Shown: piece by piece, positions 54,612-64,000 of the stretch | How the letters are laid out: every line of letters begins with the position of its first letter | Numbering within the stretch: the stretch's first letter is position 1 | Assembly (NCBI RefSeq): GCF_010389155.1 | Contig: NC_057764.1 | Span: 12,400,001 to 12,464,000, forward strand | Direction of reading: 5' to 3' | DNA: 64,000 nucleotides | From: Erigeron canadensis | Lineage: Eukaryota; Streptophyta; Magnoliopsida; Asterales; Asteraceae | Program-made: the position numbers and the translations under genes | Notes under the pieces: generated by a model | Database searches by the model: none | Seen by the model: only the letters and a program-made list of their open reading frames with translations | What the model was told of the DNA's origin: nothing

Positions 54612-56337
54612 TGTTTTTAATGATATTGGTATTTCAGTTTCTAGAAATAATGTCCATTATTTTGATGCTATTGCTTGTGATGGTATTTATGAAATTGATA
54701 TGCGTGGTTGTGATTCAAATAATTCAATGTATAATGTTAGCAAACGACTCAAGTCCAATTTGGACTCGACTTATCTTTGGCATTGTCGACTTTCTCATGT
54801 TGGCAAGAAACGCATTGAGAGACTTCAACGTGAAGGGATTTTAGAATCAAGTGATGAATCATTTGATAAATGCGTATCTTGTGTTTCCGACAAGATGACA
54901 AGAAAACCTTTTCCAAATAAACCGGAAAGGGCTAAAAAGCTACTTGGACTAATACATTCGGATGTATGTGGCCCATTTAGACATGTGTCAAGGAGAGGTG
55001 CTAGCTACTTTGTCACTTTTACAGATGATTTTAGTCGTTATGGTTATGTTTACTTGCTGAAACATAAACATGAAGTCTTCGAAACATTCAAGGTATTTAA
55101 AAGTGAAGTAGAAAATCAACTCGGTAAAACCATCAAGATTCTTCGTTCGGATCGAGGTGGTAAGTACTTAAGCCAAGAGTTTAAAGATTATCTTAAAGCT
55201 TGTGGAATCATTCAACAGCTTACTCCTCCATATACTCCACAACATAATGGTGTATCGGAGAGGAGGAATCGAACATTGCTTGAAATGGTTCGATCCATGA
55301 TGAATCTTACAACTTTTCCTTTTTCGTTTTGGGATTATGCCCTAGAGACTACTGTACGCATTCTCAATATGGTTCCAACCAAGAAGGTTGACAAGACACC
55401 ACATGAACTGTGGCTTGGGAGTGTTCCCAATTTGTCTTACTTAAGGGTTTGGGGATGTGAGGCTCTTGTGAAGAGAGATACGCCTGACAAACTAGAACCT
55501 AGATCCGTTAAGTGCATCTTTGTAGGATACCCAAAGGAAACGATGGGTTACTACTTCTACTTTTCTACCGAAAACATTGTCAAAGTTTTCCGATATGCTG
55601 AGTTTCTTGAAAAGAAGCTTATATCTCAAGAAGACAGTGGGAGGATTGTAGAACTTGATGAGGTTCAAGAGCAAGATGTGTCAACTTCTGAAAAGACTAG
55701 CAATCATCAACTTGGGGGGGAAAATGTTCAAAGAGATGAATCTCATGAATGTCAAGTTGAAGATAATGATAATGCGATTCCAATTCGTAGGTCCTCAAGG
55801 ACAGTACGTGCTCGTGAAAGATTAAATCTTATGGCTGAATCTGAAGAACACATATTAGGAGACTTAAATGAACCTCCTAATTTCAATGCTACATTATCGG
55901 ATCCGGAGTCTGACAAATGGCTTGAAGCTGCGAATGTGGAAATGAAATCCATGAAAGATAGTCAAGTTTGGAGCTTGGTTGATCTTCCACCAAATGGTAG
56001 AACCGTTGGGTGTAAATGGATTTTCAAGAAGAAGACCGACATGGATGGAAATATATACACCTATAAAACTCGTCTTGTGGCGAAAGGTTATACTCAACTT
56101 TACGGAGTTGACTATGAGGAGACCTTTTCTCCCGTTGCGGACATTAGAGCTATTAGGATCATCTTAGCCATAGCTGCATTCTATGACTTTGAGATATGGC
56201 AAATGGATGTCAAAACCGCCTTCTTAAAAGGTTTTCTAGATGAGGAAGTCTATATGGTTCAACCGGAAGGTTTTGTCGATCCAAATCATCCCGACAAAGT
56301 GTGCAAACTTCAAAGGTCCATTTATGGATTGAAGTAA
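54595..56337 (+). pseudogene. pol: C7 pol: integrase and N-terminal RT
   Basis: Frame +1 relative to gag. Integrase zinc motif LWHCRLSHVGKKRIE...CVSC, catalytic core HSDVCGPF, ILRSDRGGKY and ERRNRTLLEMVRSMM, then a linker with RRSSRTVRARERL and RT with TRLVAKGYTQ, YEETFSPVA and [11 protein letters not shown]. It stops at TAA 56335-56337 right after SIYGLK, where Gln is expected in the family. Otherwise an intact-looking 545-codon frame from the first Met at 54700. Confidence 0.9.
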
Positions 56338-56571
56338 GCATCAAGAAGTTGGAATAAAAGGTTTGACGAGGAAATCAAGAAGTTTGGTTTTGCTCAAAAT
56401 CTTGATGAGCCATGTGTATATCGCAAAGCTAGTGGGAGTAATGTTACTTTCCTTGTCTTATATGTAGATGACATATTGATAATAGGAAATCACATTCCAA
56501 TGTTGAAAGACGTTAAATCTTATCTTGGAAAGTGTTTTGCTATGAAAGACTTGGGAGAAGCAAAAGGTTGA
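56338..56571 (+). pseudogene. pol: C7 pol: RT catalytic segment
   Basis: In frame after the TAA: ASRSWNKRFDEEIKKFGF and LYVDDILIIGN (YVDD at 56461-56472), ending GEAKG then TGA. A short deletion with frameshift lies at about 56560. Confidence 0.85.
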
Positions 56572-56933
56572 TCAGATTAAGTCAAAGTGCTTATATAGAT
56601 AAAATCTTGAAGCGATTCAAGATGGAGAATTCTAAGCGCGGTCTTGTTCCCATGCAAGAAGGACTTAATTTATCTAGCAAGAACGGTGCTTCAACGCCTG
56701 AAGAGGTGGAGCGTATGCAAAGAGTTCCTTATGCTTCGGCGGTGGGATCTATTATGTATGCGGTAAGATGCACTAGACCTGATATTGCGTTCGCGCAAAA
56801 TATTGTTAGCCGCTATCAGCAAAATCCTGGAGAGGATCATTAGACTGCTGTAAATAATATTCTTAAGTACATGCGAGTTACTAAAGATTTATTTTTGGTG
56901 TATGGAGGAAATCTGACACAGAACTCAAAGTGA
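56572..56933 (+). pseudogene. pol: C7 pol: RT connection segment
   Basis: Another frame: RLIRLSQSAYIDKILKRFKM, VPYASAVGSIMYAVRCTRPD, ending at TAG 56841-56843 (Trp expected after H), then open again to about 56933. A frameshift near 56928 leads to the RNase H frame. Confidence 0.8.
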
Positions 56934-57406
56934 CTGGATACTGTGATGCGGGGTTTCAGACTGATACAAAGTCTCAATCGGGATACGTCTTCGTTTTAAA
57001 TGGAGGCGCGGTGGATTGGAAGAGTAAAAAGCAAACCACAGTTGCTATGTCTGCTACAGAGTCTGAGTACATTGCCGCTTCAGAGGTCGCTATGGAAGCT
57101 GTCTGGATCAAGAAGTTTATTTCTGGACTTCACGTGATGTCCTTAAATAACTCACCTATGGATCTGTACTGTGACAATACGGGAGCTATTGTCATTGCCA
57201 ATGAACCTGGAGTTCAGAAAGGTGCCAGACATTACCAGGGAAGATATCACTATGTTCGAGAGCAAATCGAATCGGGTGAAATCAATCTACTTAAAGTTCA
57301 CACGGATTGCAACCTGGCAGATCCTTTTACGAAGGCATTGTCAAAAGGAAAGCTTAATAAGCATGCTGAAGGCATTGGTCTTAAGTTGATAGGTTGTGTC
57401 ATGTAA
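56930..57406 (+). pseudogene. pol: C7 pol: RNase H
   Basis: 158 codons: [40 protein letters not shown] and [14 protein letters not shown], with the catalytic acids in place; the C-terminal end is natural (TAA after VM). No own start; the frame begins at a frameshift. Confidence 0.85.
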
Positions 57407-58221
57407 ATCTGTGATTGGTATTTGGATAAGGGATGTTAAACAATTGTTATTTCAATAAAATAGTGCTTTCATTTCATAATAATTGTGTCCTATATTTGCA
57501 TGTTTAAATCCATGAATGTTTTAAATATTCTAAATGTCCATTGTTGATTAACTATATGGGAGTATGGTTAAACTAAGACATATGTGAGAGATTGGTAATA
57601 TTCTGGTGAATATATGAAGATGGTCCTGCCAAACTCACAAGATATCCAAAGAGGTGCATATCGGACTTAACCCACTTAACGAATTATCATTTTATGGATC
57701 GGCGTCATTAAGTGAAATTCGTGAAATGGTTGCTTTAGTTATCCTTAGACTTGAGATGCAAGTAGGTTAAAAATGTATGGATCACATTCTCTTGATTTAG
57801 TTCTACGCTATCCTGAACAAGGTTATAAAGGGCTATTTCAGAAATGTTGAGAACTAGCATGACTTGACACTTGTAGTCAATATAGGATTTGTTCCTTCAA
57901 TTTGCAACTGAAGAATGATACCATTTGGTGCCCTCATTGATTATTAAGATCTTTGTACGGCCATACCTAAATAAACTCAAGAAGTTGTCTTGACGGAATT
58001 TGGTAATCTTAAGTTAATTGCTAAATGAGAAACAAAATCGTTACATTATGGAATGACATTGATCCATATCCATAACTAACAAGGGTATCTGAAACAAAGA
58101 GATATATTAAAGACTAAATCATTTCAAATGATACTTTAAGAAACTATACTTAAATATTTTTGGCAGCATTGGTGTGTTGCTAGACGCTAACCAATGTTAT
58201 TGCCTTTATAATAACTTGCTC
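57407..58221 (+). other. C7 3' non-coding region
   Basis: About 815 bp between pol and the polypurine tract; no ORF or repeat of note. No extra ORF as in C1/C3. Confidence 0.7.
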
Positions 58222-58231
58222 AAGTGGGAGC
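58222..58231 (+). other. C7 polypurine tract
   Basis: AAGTGGGAGC directly before the 3' LTR at 58232; the plus-strand primer site. Confidence 0.75.
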
Positions 58232-58959
58232 TGTTGGAATATGATCACGTTTTAATAAACGCATGTCCGGTATTTATTTAAGCCTAAGGGGTTACACAAA
58301 ATGACACGTTAACTTTGTATATTTAATTAGTATATTATAGTAATATATTAATTAAACGATCACATGAATTATTAATTAAACTATGTTAAAGGTTTTATAG
58401 TGTTTAATTAATTAAAGAGGAATGATTAAATTGTAAATTAGAAGTTTCCTATTTGTACAAAGGGGGGGGGGGGGCGAAATTCCTTAGGGAGTCTCCTAAT
58501 CCCATTCTAACTTGTTCACCAAGTTAGAAAAACCCTTCCAATTAATCCCTTTAAATAGAGATCAAGGGTTAAGGGTTTTATTCATTCATTCAAAACAATT
58601 AGTTTTGAAAACCCTAAACACTCTCCTCTCTTCTCTCTCTCTCTCTCGTTCGGCCGTGGGCAAAAACCCAAAGGGTTTTGGGATTTGGGGTTCGACATCA
58701 AGGGGAGAAACACAACGGGTTTGTGAGTTCGTGATCGGGTACTAGCATACGATATAAAGGTGTCAAGTGTTCGATCGTAGAGGAGTTTTAGTTTAGACCC
58801 TATAATAATAATAATTATTATTATCAACTTTATTGGAAGCTTTGCACAAAGGTACACATATTCTATTCATTACTTTGTTAATTAATATGATTGCATAACC
58901 GTTTCTTTTCCGCTGCGTACTCGTGATTTGTTATGTGTTTATGTTCATATATTCTAACA
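58232..58959 (+). repeat. C7 3' LTR (728 bp)
   Basis: TGTTGGAATATGATC...TCTAACA; 25 bp shorter than the 5' copy, mostly from the (CT)n tract. Confidence 0.95.
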
Positions 58960-58964
58960 GAATC

Positions 58965-60648
58965 TTCTAACAAGTAAGCATTCTTACTCCTTATTTTACT
59001 GGGGGTTCTTGATCTAATCTATGAGTTCGTTGTTTTTGCTATTAAAACTGAAACTAACTATATGATTTTTAATCCCTCAGTAAATTAACATTGTACAAGG
59101 TTTTTGTTGCTTAAAGATGCGAAGCCGTAATTTGTCACTTGTTTTGAATTGTGGCTTACCCTTTTTGAATCCTTTTCGAATGATTTTGATTTCGCGACGC
59201 CATTATTGAATTTGTTAGGAGTGTTTTTTAATCCGGTAATGCTTTATTTGAACTTGTGACAAGTTCGCCATTTGTTTCATAAGCCCGAGATACTTCTTGT
59301 GATAAGTCTTACGATTTTGATTGTGACTTGCCTTGTTTGAATTTTTGATTTATTTGGATTTGGCTTTGCCTTCTCTGAATTGTTTGATGGTTTGAATTGT
59401 GGTTAAGCCTATATTGAAACGTTCGATGGATTTGTAATAAGATTCGAGTTCGATTTACTTGTTCATGCATAATATACACACGTAACTCAGTTTTGCTTAT
59501 GGCTAAGTGTCATATTGATGTATGTCGATTTGTGGCCTAATAAGTTGCGTTGATTAGTTCTTTGGGGTCGAGTTAGACCTTTATAAATATATGGCCTGAC
59601 GCATTTGTTTTTAGTTCTTTTACGCGATGTACTTGCAACTTGATAATGTGTGGCCAATCAACCTTAAGTTAATTCGATCTGTTTGCTGGGTAGTTTGACA
59701 AGTCGAAATTGATCTAGTTTAGTTTCGACCAACTATGGCATCTACAAATTCGAATTAGTTATATGTTTCTTAATTGTCAATATGGATTTGCATATGAATT
59801 GTACGTCACTTTTGACTTTTGCATATCATATGAACAAATAAAGCATGCCGATCATGATCATGTCTAAGAGACATTTTATCAAACAATTTGAGTATAATCA
59901 AGAACCAAGAAATTTTACCTTCAAAACTTGATGATCTGATGATAAAAGGAGATGAAACTGACTTAGAATCACTATGTAATCACAACCCTCTTGAGAGACA
60001 ACCGAAACAAATGATACAGAAAGATGAACCGTTTGATGAGATGATCGGTTTTGAGCGAGACAAACAATATGTATGATTTGAATTTGAAGTGAAATAAATG
60101 AGGCCCGTTGATACCTTTTTTTTCTTTTAAATATCAAATAAGGGTTACGGGTCTGGGTATGACCCGCGTGTCTACCCAGATTTTGTCTAGTGGGCTTAGC
60201 AAAACAAATGGGCTTAAGATCTTTTTGGGTATTAAACAACAAACAAAACAACAAAAAAAAAACTATTGGGCTTTAAAAAAAATTAAAGCAGAATTTGATA
60301 AAAGAAAAAAAATAAAATAAAATGAAAACATAAAAATAAATCTTTTTGTCTTTTCTAATTTTAAGTATTTGGTTTTCCAATTTTAAAACAAACACACAAA
60401 TAGCAGAATAATATAAACACAACATGACAATTAGTAACAATCACACAAATATTTACATGCATTTGCATACTCCCCCTCGAATTAAGCATATGAGAGAAAA
60501 ATAAATTTACAAACTACCCCTAAAATCATGCATTCTACCGTTTTTCTCCCCCTCAAACATTGCATGTAATAACAAATAAAACACATCAATGTTTGAAACA
60601 GAAAATGAACATAGAATACATAGCATGAAAGCAGTTAAGTTTGTAAAT
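58965..60648. other. Flanking non-coding DNA between C7 and C8
   Basis: Contains degenerate repeats of (G)TGGCTTACCCTTTTTGAAT type at 59145-59425. A 62-codon open frame at 59888-60076 (plus), Glu/Asp/Lys-rich, is unrecognised and not convincing. From about 60240 A-rich. Two purine-rich tracts on the minus strand (60469-60479, 60552-60569) could be polypurine tracts of C8. Confidence 0.45.
60552..60569 (-). other. Polypurine-tract-like run downstream of C8 pol
   Basis: Minus strand GAGGGGGAGAAAAACGG; a second run CGAGGGGGAGT lies at 60469-60479. Repeated PPTs are known in Sireviruses (family knowledge). Confidence 0.45.
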
Positions 60649-61493
60649 CAAGCATTCTAAGTTTGGTTTTTAGAAAATTGAACCTTTATTCATCCAGTGG
60701 TTTAGTGAAAAGATCTGCCAACTGGTAGACAGTGGGGACAAAATAGAGTTCGATGTTACCTTTCTCAACATGATCTTTAATAAAATGGTACTGAACATCT
60801 ATGTGCTTGGTTTTTGTATGTTGAACTGGATTGCAGGATATAGCAATGGCACTCTTTGAGTCACAGTAGATAGGAATTCTCTCAAACTGAAATCCATAGT
60901 CAGTTAATTGTATCCTCAACTAAAGAACTTGTGAACAACAACTAGCTGCAGCAACATATTCAGCTTCTGCAGTAGATGTAGATACACAATTCTGCTTCTT
61001 TGAAGACCAACTTACCAACCTATCCCCTAAAAACTGTACACTCCCCGAAGTGCTCTTTCTATCCAACTTACAACCTGCATGGTCAGCATCCGAATATGCA
61101 ACTAACTGAAAACCGGTATCCTTTGGATACCATAGACCAAGGTTCATTGTGCCTTTAAGGTAACAGAAAATCCGCTTGACAGCCTGAAAATAACTTTCTT
61201 TGGGATTGGTCTGATACCTTGCACACATACATGTGGAGAACATAATATCCGGGCGACTGGCAATCAAATACATGAGTGACCCTATCATATTGAGATATTT
61301 ATTTTGATCAAAAGATTTACCATTTAAATCAGCATGAATTTTTGTTCGAGTCTCCACGGGTGTTCCAATTGGTTGGCAATGTAACATATCAAACTTTTTC
61401 AACATGTCAAGAATATATTTATTTTGACAAATAAACGAACCATATGACAACTGTTTGACTTGAAGACCAAGGAAAATTCTAATTCACCCATCA
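60649..61493 (-). pseudogene. pol: C8 pol relic: RT end and RNase H
   Basis: The frame 61450-60920 carries [46 protein letters not shown] and STAEAEY. After a TAG (Trp expected) it continues in frame with YCDSKSAIAIS and LADLFTKPLDE to a TAA at about 60686. Catalytic acids are kept. The closest relative in the window by eye is C2. Confidence 0.8.
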
Positions 61494-62457
61494 TACTCAT
61501 TTCAAACTTGCTAATCATCAGTGCAGAAAAATTCTTGCAGTACTTAGGGTTTGTCGACTCAAAAATTATATCGTCAGTATATTTATCAATTGAACCTTTG
61601 TTGAACCCATATTTCAAGAGAAAAAGCACTGAGAGCGTCATACCAGGCATGAGGAGCTTGTTTCAAACCATACAATGCCTTATCTAACCTGTAGACATAA
61701 TCCGGATGTATAGACCTTCTAGTTGTTCAACATAGACCTCTTCTTTCAGAACTCTGTTCAAAAATGCTGTTTTGACATCTATTTGATATACAGTAAAGTT
61801 CTTGTAAGCAACATAAGCAAGAAACATATGTATTGCTTCATTTCGTGCAACAGGTGCAAACCTCTCATCATAATCTATGCCATGTTGTTGACAATATCCC
61901 TTTGCAACCAAACGTGCTTTGTTTCGTACAACAACTCCGTTTTAATCCTTTTTGTTCTTGAAGATCCATTTGGTTTTAATTGGTTCTTTGTTCTTGTAAG
62001 GATTCGGAACCAATCTCCACACTTGAAGCCTCTCAAGTTGATTGAGTTCTTCCTGCATAGCTTTCACCCAATCTGGACTACTGAGTGCCTCATCGACAGT
62101 TTTCGGTTCAATTATACTCAGGAAGTTCAAAAATAGACATTCATTAACGGAAGCAGATCTTGTCTATATTCCTGAGTTTGGATTGCCAATTATCTGAGTA
62201 ATCGAATGAGATCTAGTCCATTTTGTTGAGTGAGGAAGAGGTTCTTGTGGCTTATTCAATTCTTCAGTATCAATAAATTTTGGAGTGTGTTGTGCAGTTA
62301 CTTGCTCAAACAAAGTTGCCATTGGTTCAACAAATTCTTCAGAGGTATAAACTTCAGGATTAGTGGCAGAATTTGACACTTGAGAAATATGGGTATGTGG
62401 ACCTTGCAAATCAGATGTGGCAGTATGTAGAGGAGAATCAGATGATGGAGATGATAT
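61494..62457 (-). pseudogene. pol: C8 pol relic: integrase-RT linker and RT
   Basis: Pieces in order on the minus strand: linker 62409-62164, [22 protein letters not shown] (62130-61942), a [24 protein letters not shown]...DVKTAFL (61911-61684), then 61650-61494 with [14 protein letters not shown]. The last shows a short deletion before the catalytic box and YTDD in place of YVDD. The first half of pol and gag are missing. Confidence 0.8.
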
Positions 62458-62696
62458 TGTAAGTCCCTCTGCTCTTGTACTACTATCAAACCAGAGATCG
62501 ACTTAAGGATATGTCGAGGTGCGGAATATATCACTATATATATATATATCTTTCAAGTGATGATAAACACTCCGAGAATGGCTCTCCGGACACACCTTAC
62601 CAAACACGCGGTAACTTGCAATCTACGAGCCGTATGGGTGTCGGGTGTATGTTTGCAGTTCGTGCACGAGACGAGTATTACCCACAAGATCAACCG

Positions 62697-62852
62697 TGCG
62701 TGTTCTTGGTTTTTTTACTCTAGGGTTTGCTCGTTTCTCTCTTTACACTCTTGTTGGAACACGCATGACACACACCCTCTATTTATAGGCAAGGGCTAGA
62801 AACACGCAAATGACTATATGCGTGTTCTGAAACACGCAGGCCCATGCGTGTT
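62697..62852. repeat. AACACGCA/TGCGTGTT array around the C9 TATA box
   Basis: Six copies in both orientations: 62697, 62758, 62801, 62819, 62831, 62845. The last four form two inverted pairs. Confidence 0.8.
62779..62787 (-). promoter_or_regulatory. C9 LTR TATA box
   Basis: Minus strand TATAAATAG, about 180 bp inside the LTR start. Confidence 0.55.
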
Positions 62853-62967
62853 TTCAAGCCCAATCCCATTAGGGTTTTGGCCAGTTTGTGTGTTTCTGTG
62901 GGCATAACATACTTTTTGCTTGTTTCCACAGAAACTCTCAAACCATTTGAGAGTTCTTGAGAACAAG

Positions 62968-64000
62968 TGTCACACCCCCAAAATATTTTATTTTGCGGAA
63001 ACGGAAGGAGTGAACAATAAAGGAAATCACAACACAAATTATAATAAACGACCTCTATAATGAGACGTTTTAGAAACTTTCATTAATAATAACCATTTGT
63101 TATTACAAAAGATGGAAATGAGCATACAACAAGTAAAACTGAGATTCTTTAAAAATATGAGAATATTAACAAGCTAAAGACATCTCGAATTGTTTTCTCC
63201 TAATATATGTTGTAACTCCAAAAGCATGCATCACGTATATGCATCAAATAGCTCAAGTACCTGAGAATACACATTTAAATTACGTCAACATAAAGTTGGT
63301 GAGTTCACAGTTTTTATAATAAGAATTTACCTTTGGATCACAAGATTTATATAAGATATCGCATGCATTACGAATATCAAGATTACATGGTTATTCAAAC
63401 CAATAATATTTATCACATTAATATGGTAACAAAGACCAATATTTTTATTCATATGTTTATACCTTGGAAACCGAATACCTTAACATCATACGATTCACGT
63501 ATATATTTCGAATATTAATTATCCATTGCAAGTGTTAGTGCGACTAACCTGGATAGGGGTGTCAACCCAATCGTACTATTTATAATATTCGCGTTGTAAA
63601 TTTTAATCGGTCCAAGTTCCATATAGGGGATTTCGAGCCAGAGCATTGTAATAATAAAAATATAAGCATGGATCATTTTAAGCAATTGTGTCCATAAAAA
63701 CAAAACAGTTGTGTATTCTCAGTCCCAAAAATAGTAAATAGGGATCCATGAAACTCACCTTAGATCGGTGAAAGGATTAGTAACGTAAAGAGTTGTAGAT
63801 AGCGATGATGACGAATGCGCAATTTATCCTAATAGAAAATAGGATTTGATTTATAGTCTTGGTTTAAACTTAATTTATTTATAATGTTATTTATCAATAC
63901 GCTTGTCAACGTAAGAAATTTTGGGTTCTTTTAAAAATCTTTATTTTTAAAATAATTATAAATGATTTCTCATTTTATCTTTATAAAAATCTTTCATAAG
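62968..64000 (-). repeat. G5: gypsy LTR, minus strand, continues beyond window
   Basis: The 3' end on the minus strand reads GGGGGTGTGACA at 62968; reverse-complement similarity to G3 is seen at 63280-63310 (CTCACCAAC...GTTGAC) and 63745-63760 (GGTGAGTTTCATGG). No PBS follows, so it is a 3' or solo LTR. Confidence 0.65.
63286..63298 (-). other. Hairpin 318 nt from the G5 LTR 3' end
   Basis: Plus strand CAACATAAAGTTG; minus strand CAACTTTATGTTG, then GACG and TTCTCAGG about 30 nt on. Confidence 0.55.

Larger units (their letters stand above)
51027..58959 (+). mobile_element. C7: structurally complete Ty1/copia retrotransposon (7933 bp)
   Basis: LTRs 51027-51779 and 58232-58959, both TGTTGGAATATGAT...TCTAACA, with identical 5-bp flanks GAATC (51022-51026 and 58960-58964). 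PBS, long leader, gag, protease, integrase, RT, RNase H and PPT are in order. Pol has two frameshifts or more, two stop codons and a small deletion, so it is not autonomous. Confidence 0.95.
62458..62965 (-). repeat. C9: copia LTR (about 508 bp)
   Basis: Minus-strand start TGTTCTCAAGAACTC, end CAGAGGGACTTACA, the terminus seen in C1, C3 and C5. No PBS follows; it abuts the C8 linker. TATAAATAG at 62779-62787 and an array of AACACGCA/TGCGTGTT. Confidence 0.65.

Noticed and set aside
59888..60076. 62-codon ORF as a gene
   Set aside because: Short, unrecognised, no start context or conserved motif; length is expected by chance.

Overview
The window is plant nuclear DNA made almost wholly of nested, decayed LTR retrotransposons. 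There is no tRNA, rRNA, CRISPR or bacterial-type operon. The Pol, Gag and extra-ORF protein types resemble those of daisy-family (Asteraceae) genomes; that is a judgement from memory of the families, not a search. I call the elements C1-C9 (Ty1/copia) and G1-G5 (Ty3/gypsy).

Layout. 1-9481: C1, copia, minus strand, 3' end off the window, with gag, pol and an extra ORF downstream of pol. 9482-16944: C2, copia, minus, lacking both LTRs. 16947-22566: C3, copia, plus, a relative of C1 that has lost its 5' half but keeps the extra ORF and the 3' LTR. 22567-29667: G1, gypsy, minus, a 4-kb LTR, PBS and decayed gag region. 29668-32561: C4, copia, minus, LTR plus gag. 32562-32790: G2, a scrap of gypsy reverse transcriptase. 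32876-34534: C5, copia, plus, LTR plus broken gag. 34535 to about 36900: G3, gypsy, plus, LTR, PBS and leader. 36900-41914: mostly non-coding, with one unrecognised possible last exon (39361-39632) and an array of short palindromes (40461-40726). 41915-50823: C6, copia, minus, split by a 4.3-kb solo gypsy LTR (G4, 44090-48379) with a perfect 5-bp target duplication. 51027-58959: C7, copia, plus, the only structurally complete element (two LTRs, 5-bp target duplication), with a broken pol. 58960-60648: flanking DNA. 60649-62457: C8, copia pol relic, minus. 62458-62965: C9, a copia LTR. 62968-64000: G5, a gypsy LTR, minus.

How the parts work. Intact relatives would make a Gag-Pol polyprotein (capsid/zinc knuckle, protease, integrase, reverse transcriptase, RNase H) primed by initiator tRNA-Met. 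No element here has an intact pol, so all are non-autonomous. Many lesions look like C-to-T or G-to-A changes, as expected of methylated, silenced DNA.

Most interesting: (1) the extra ORF after pol in C1 and C3 is preceded in both by what looks like its own promoter (conserved upstream box, TATA, pyrimidine-rich leader) and is cut by an identically placed in-frame TAG; (2) a box, RAACGCCTT(T/G), recurs downstream of pol in three divergent copia elements; (3) several LTRs and non-coding regions carry family-specific arrays of short palindromes, some with arms that change together; (4) a hairpin lies about 320-345 nt from the 3' end of all four gypsy LTRs that reach it.
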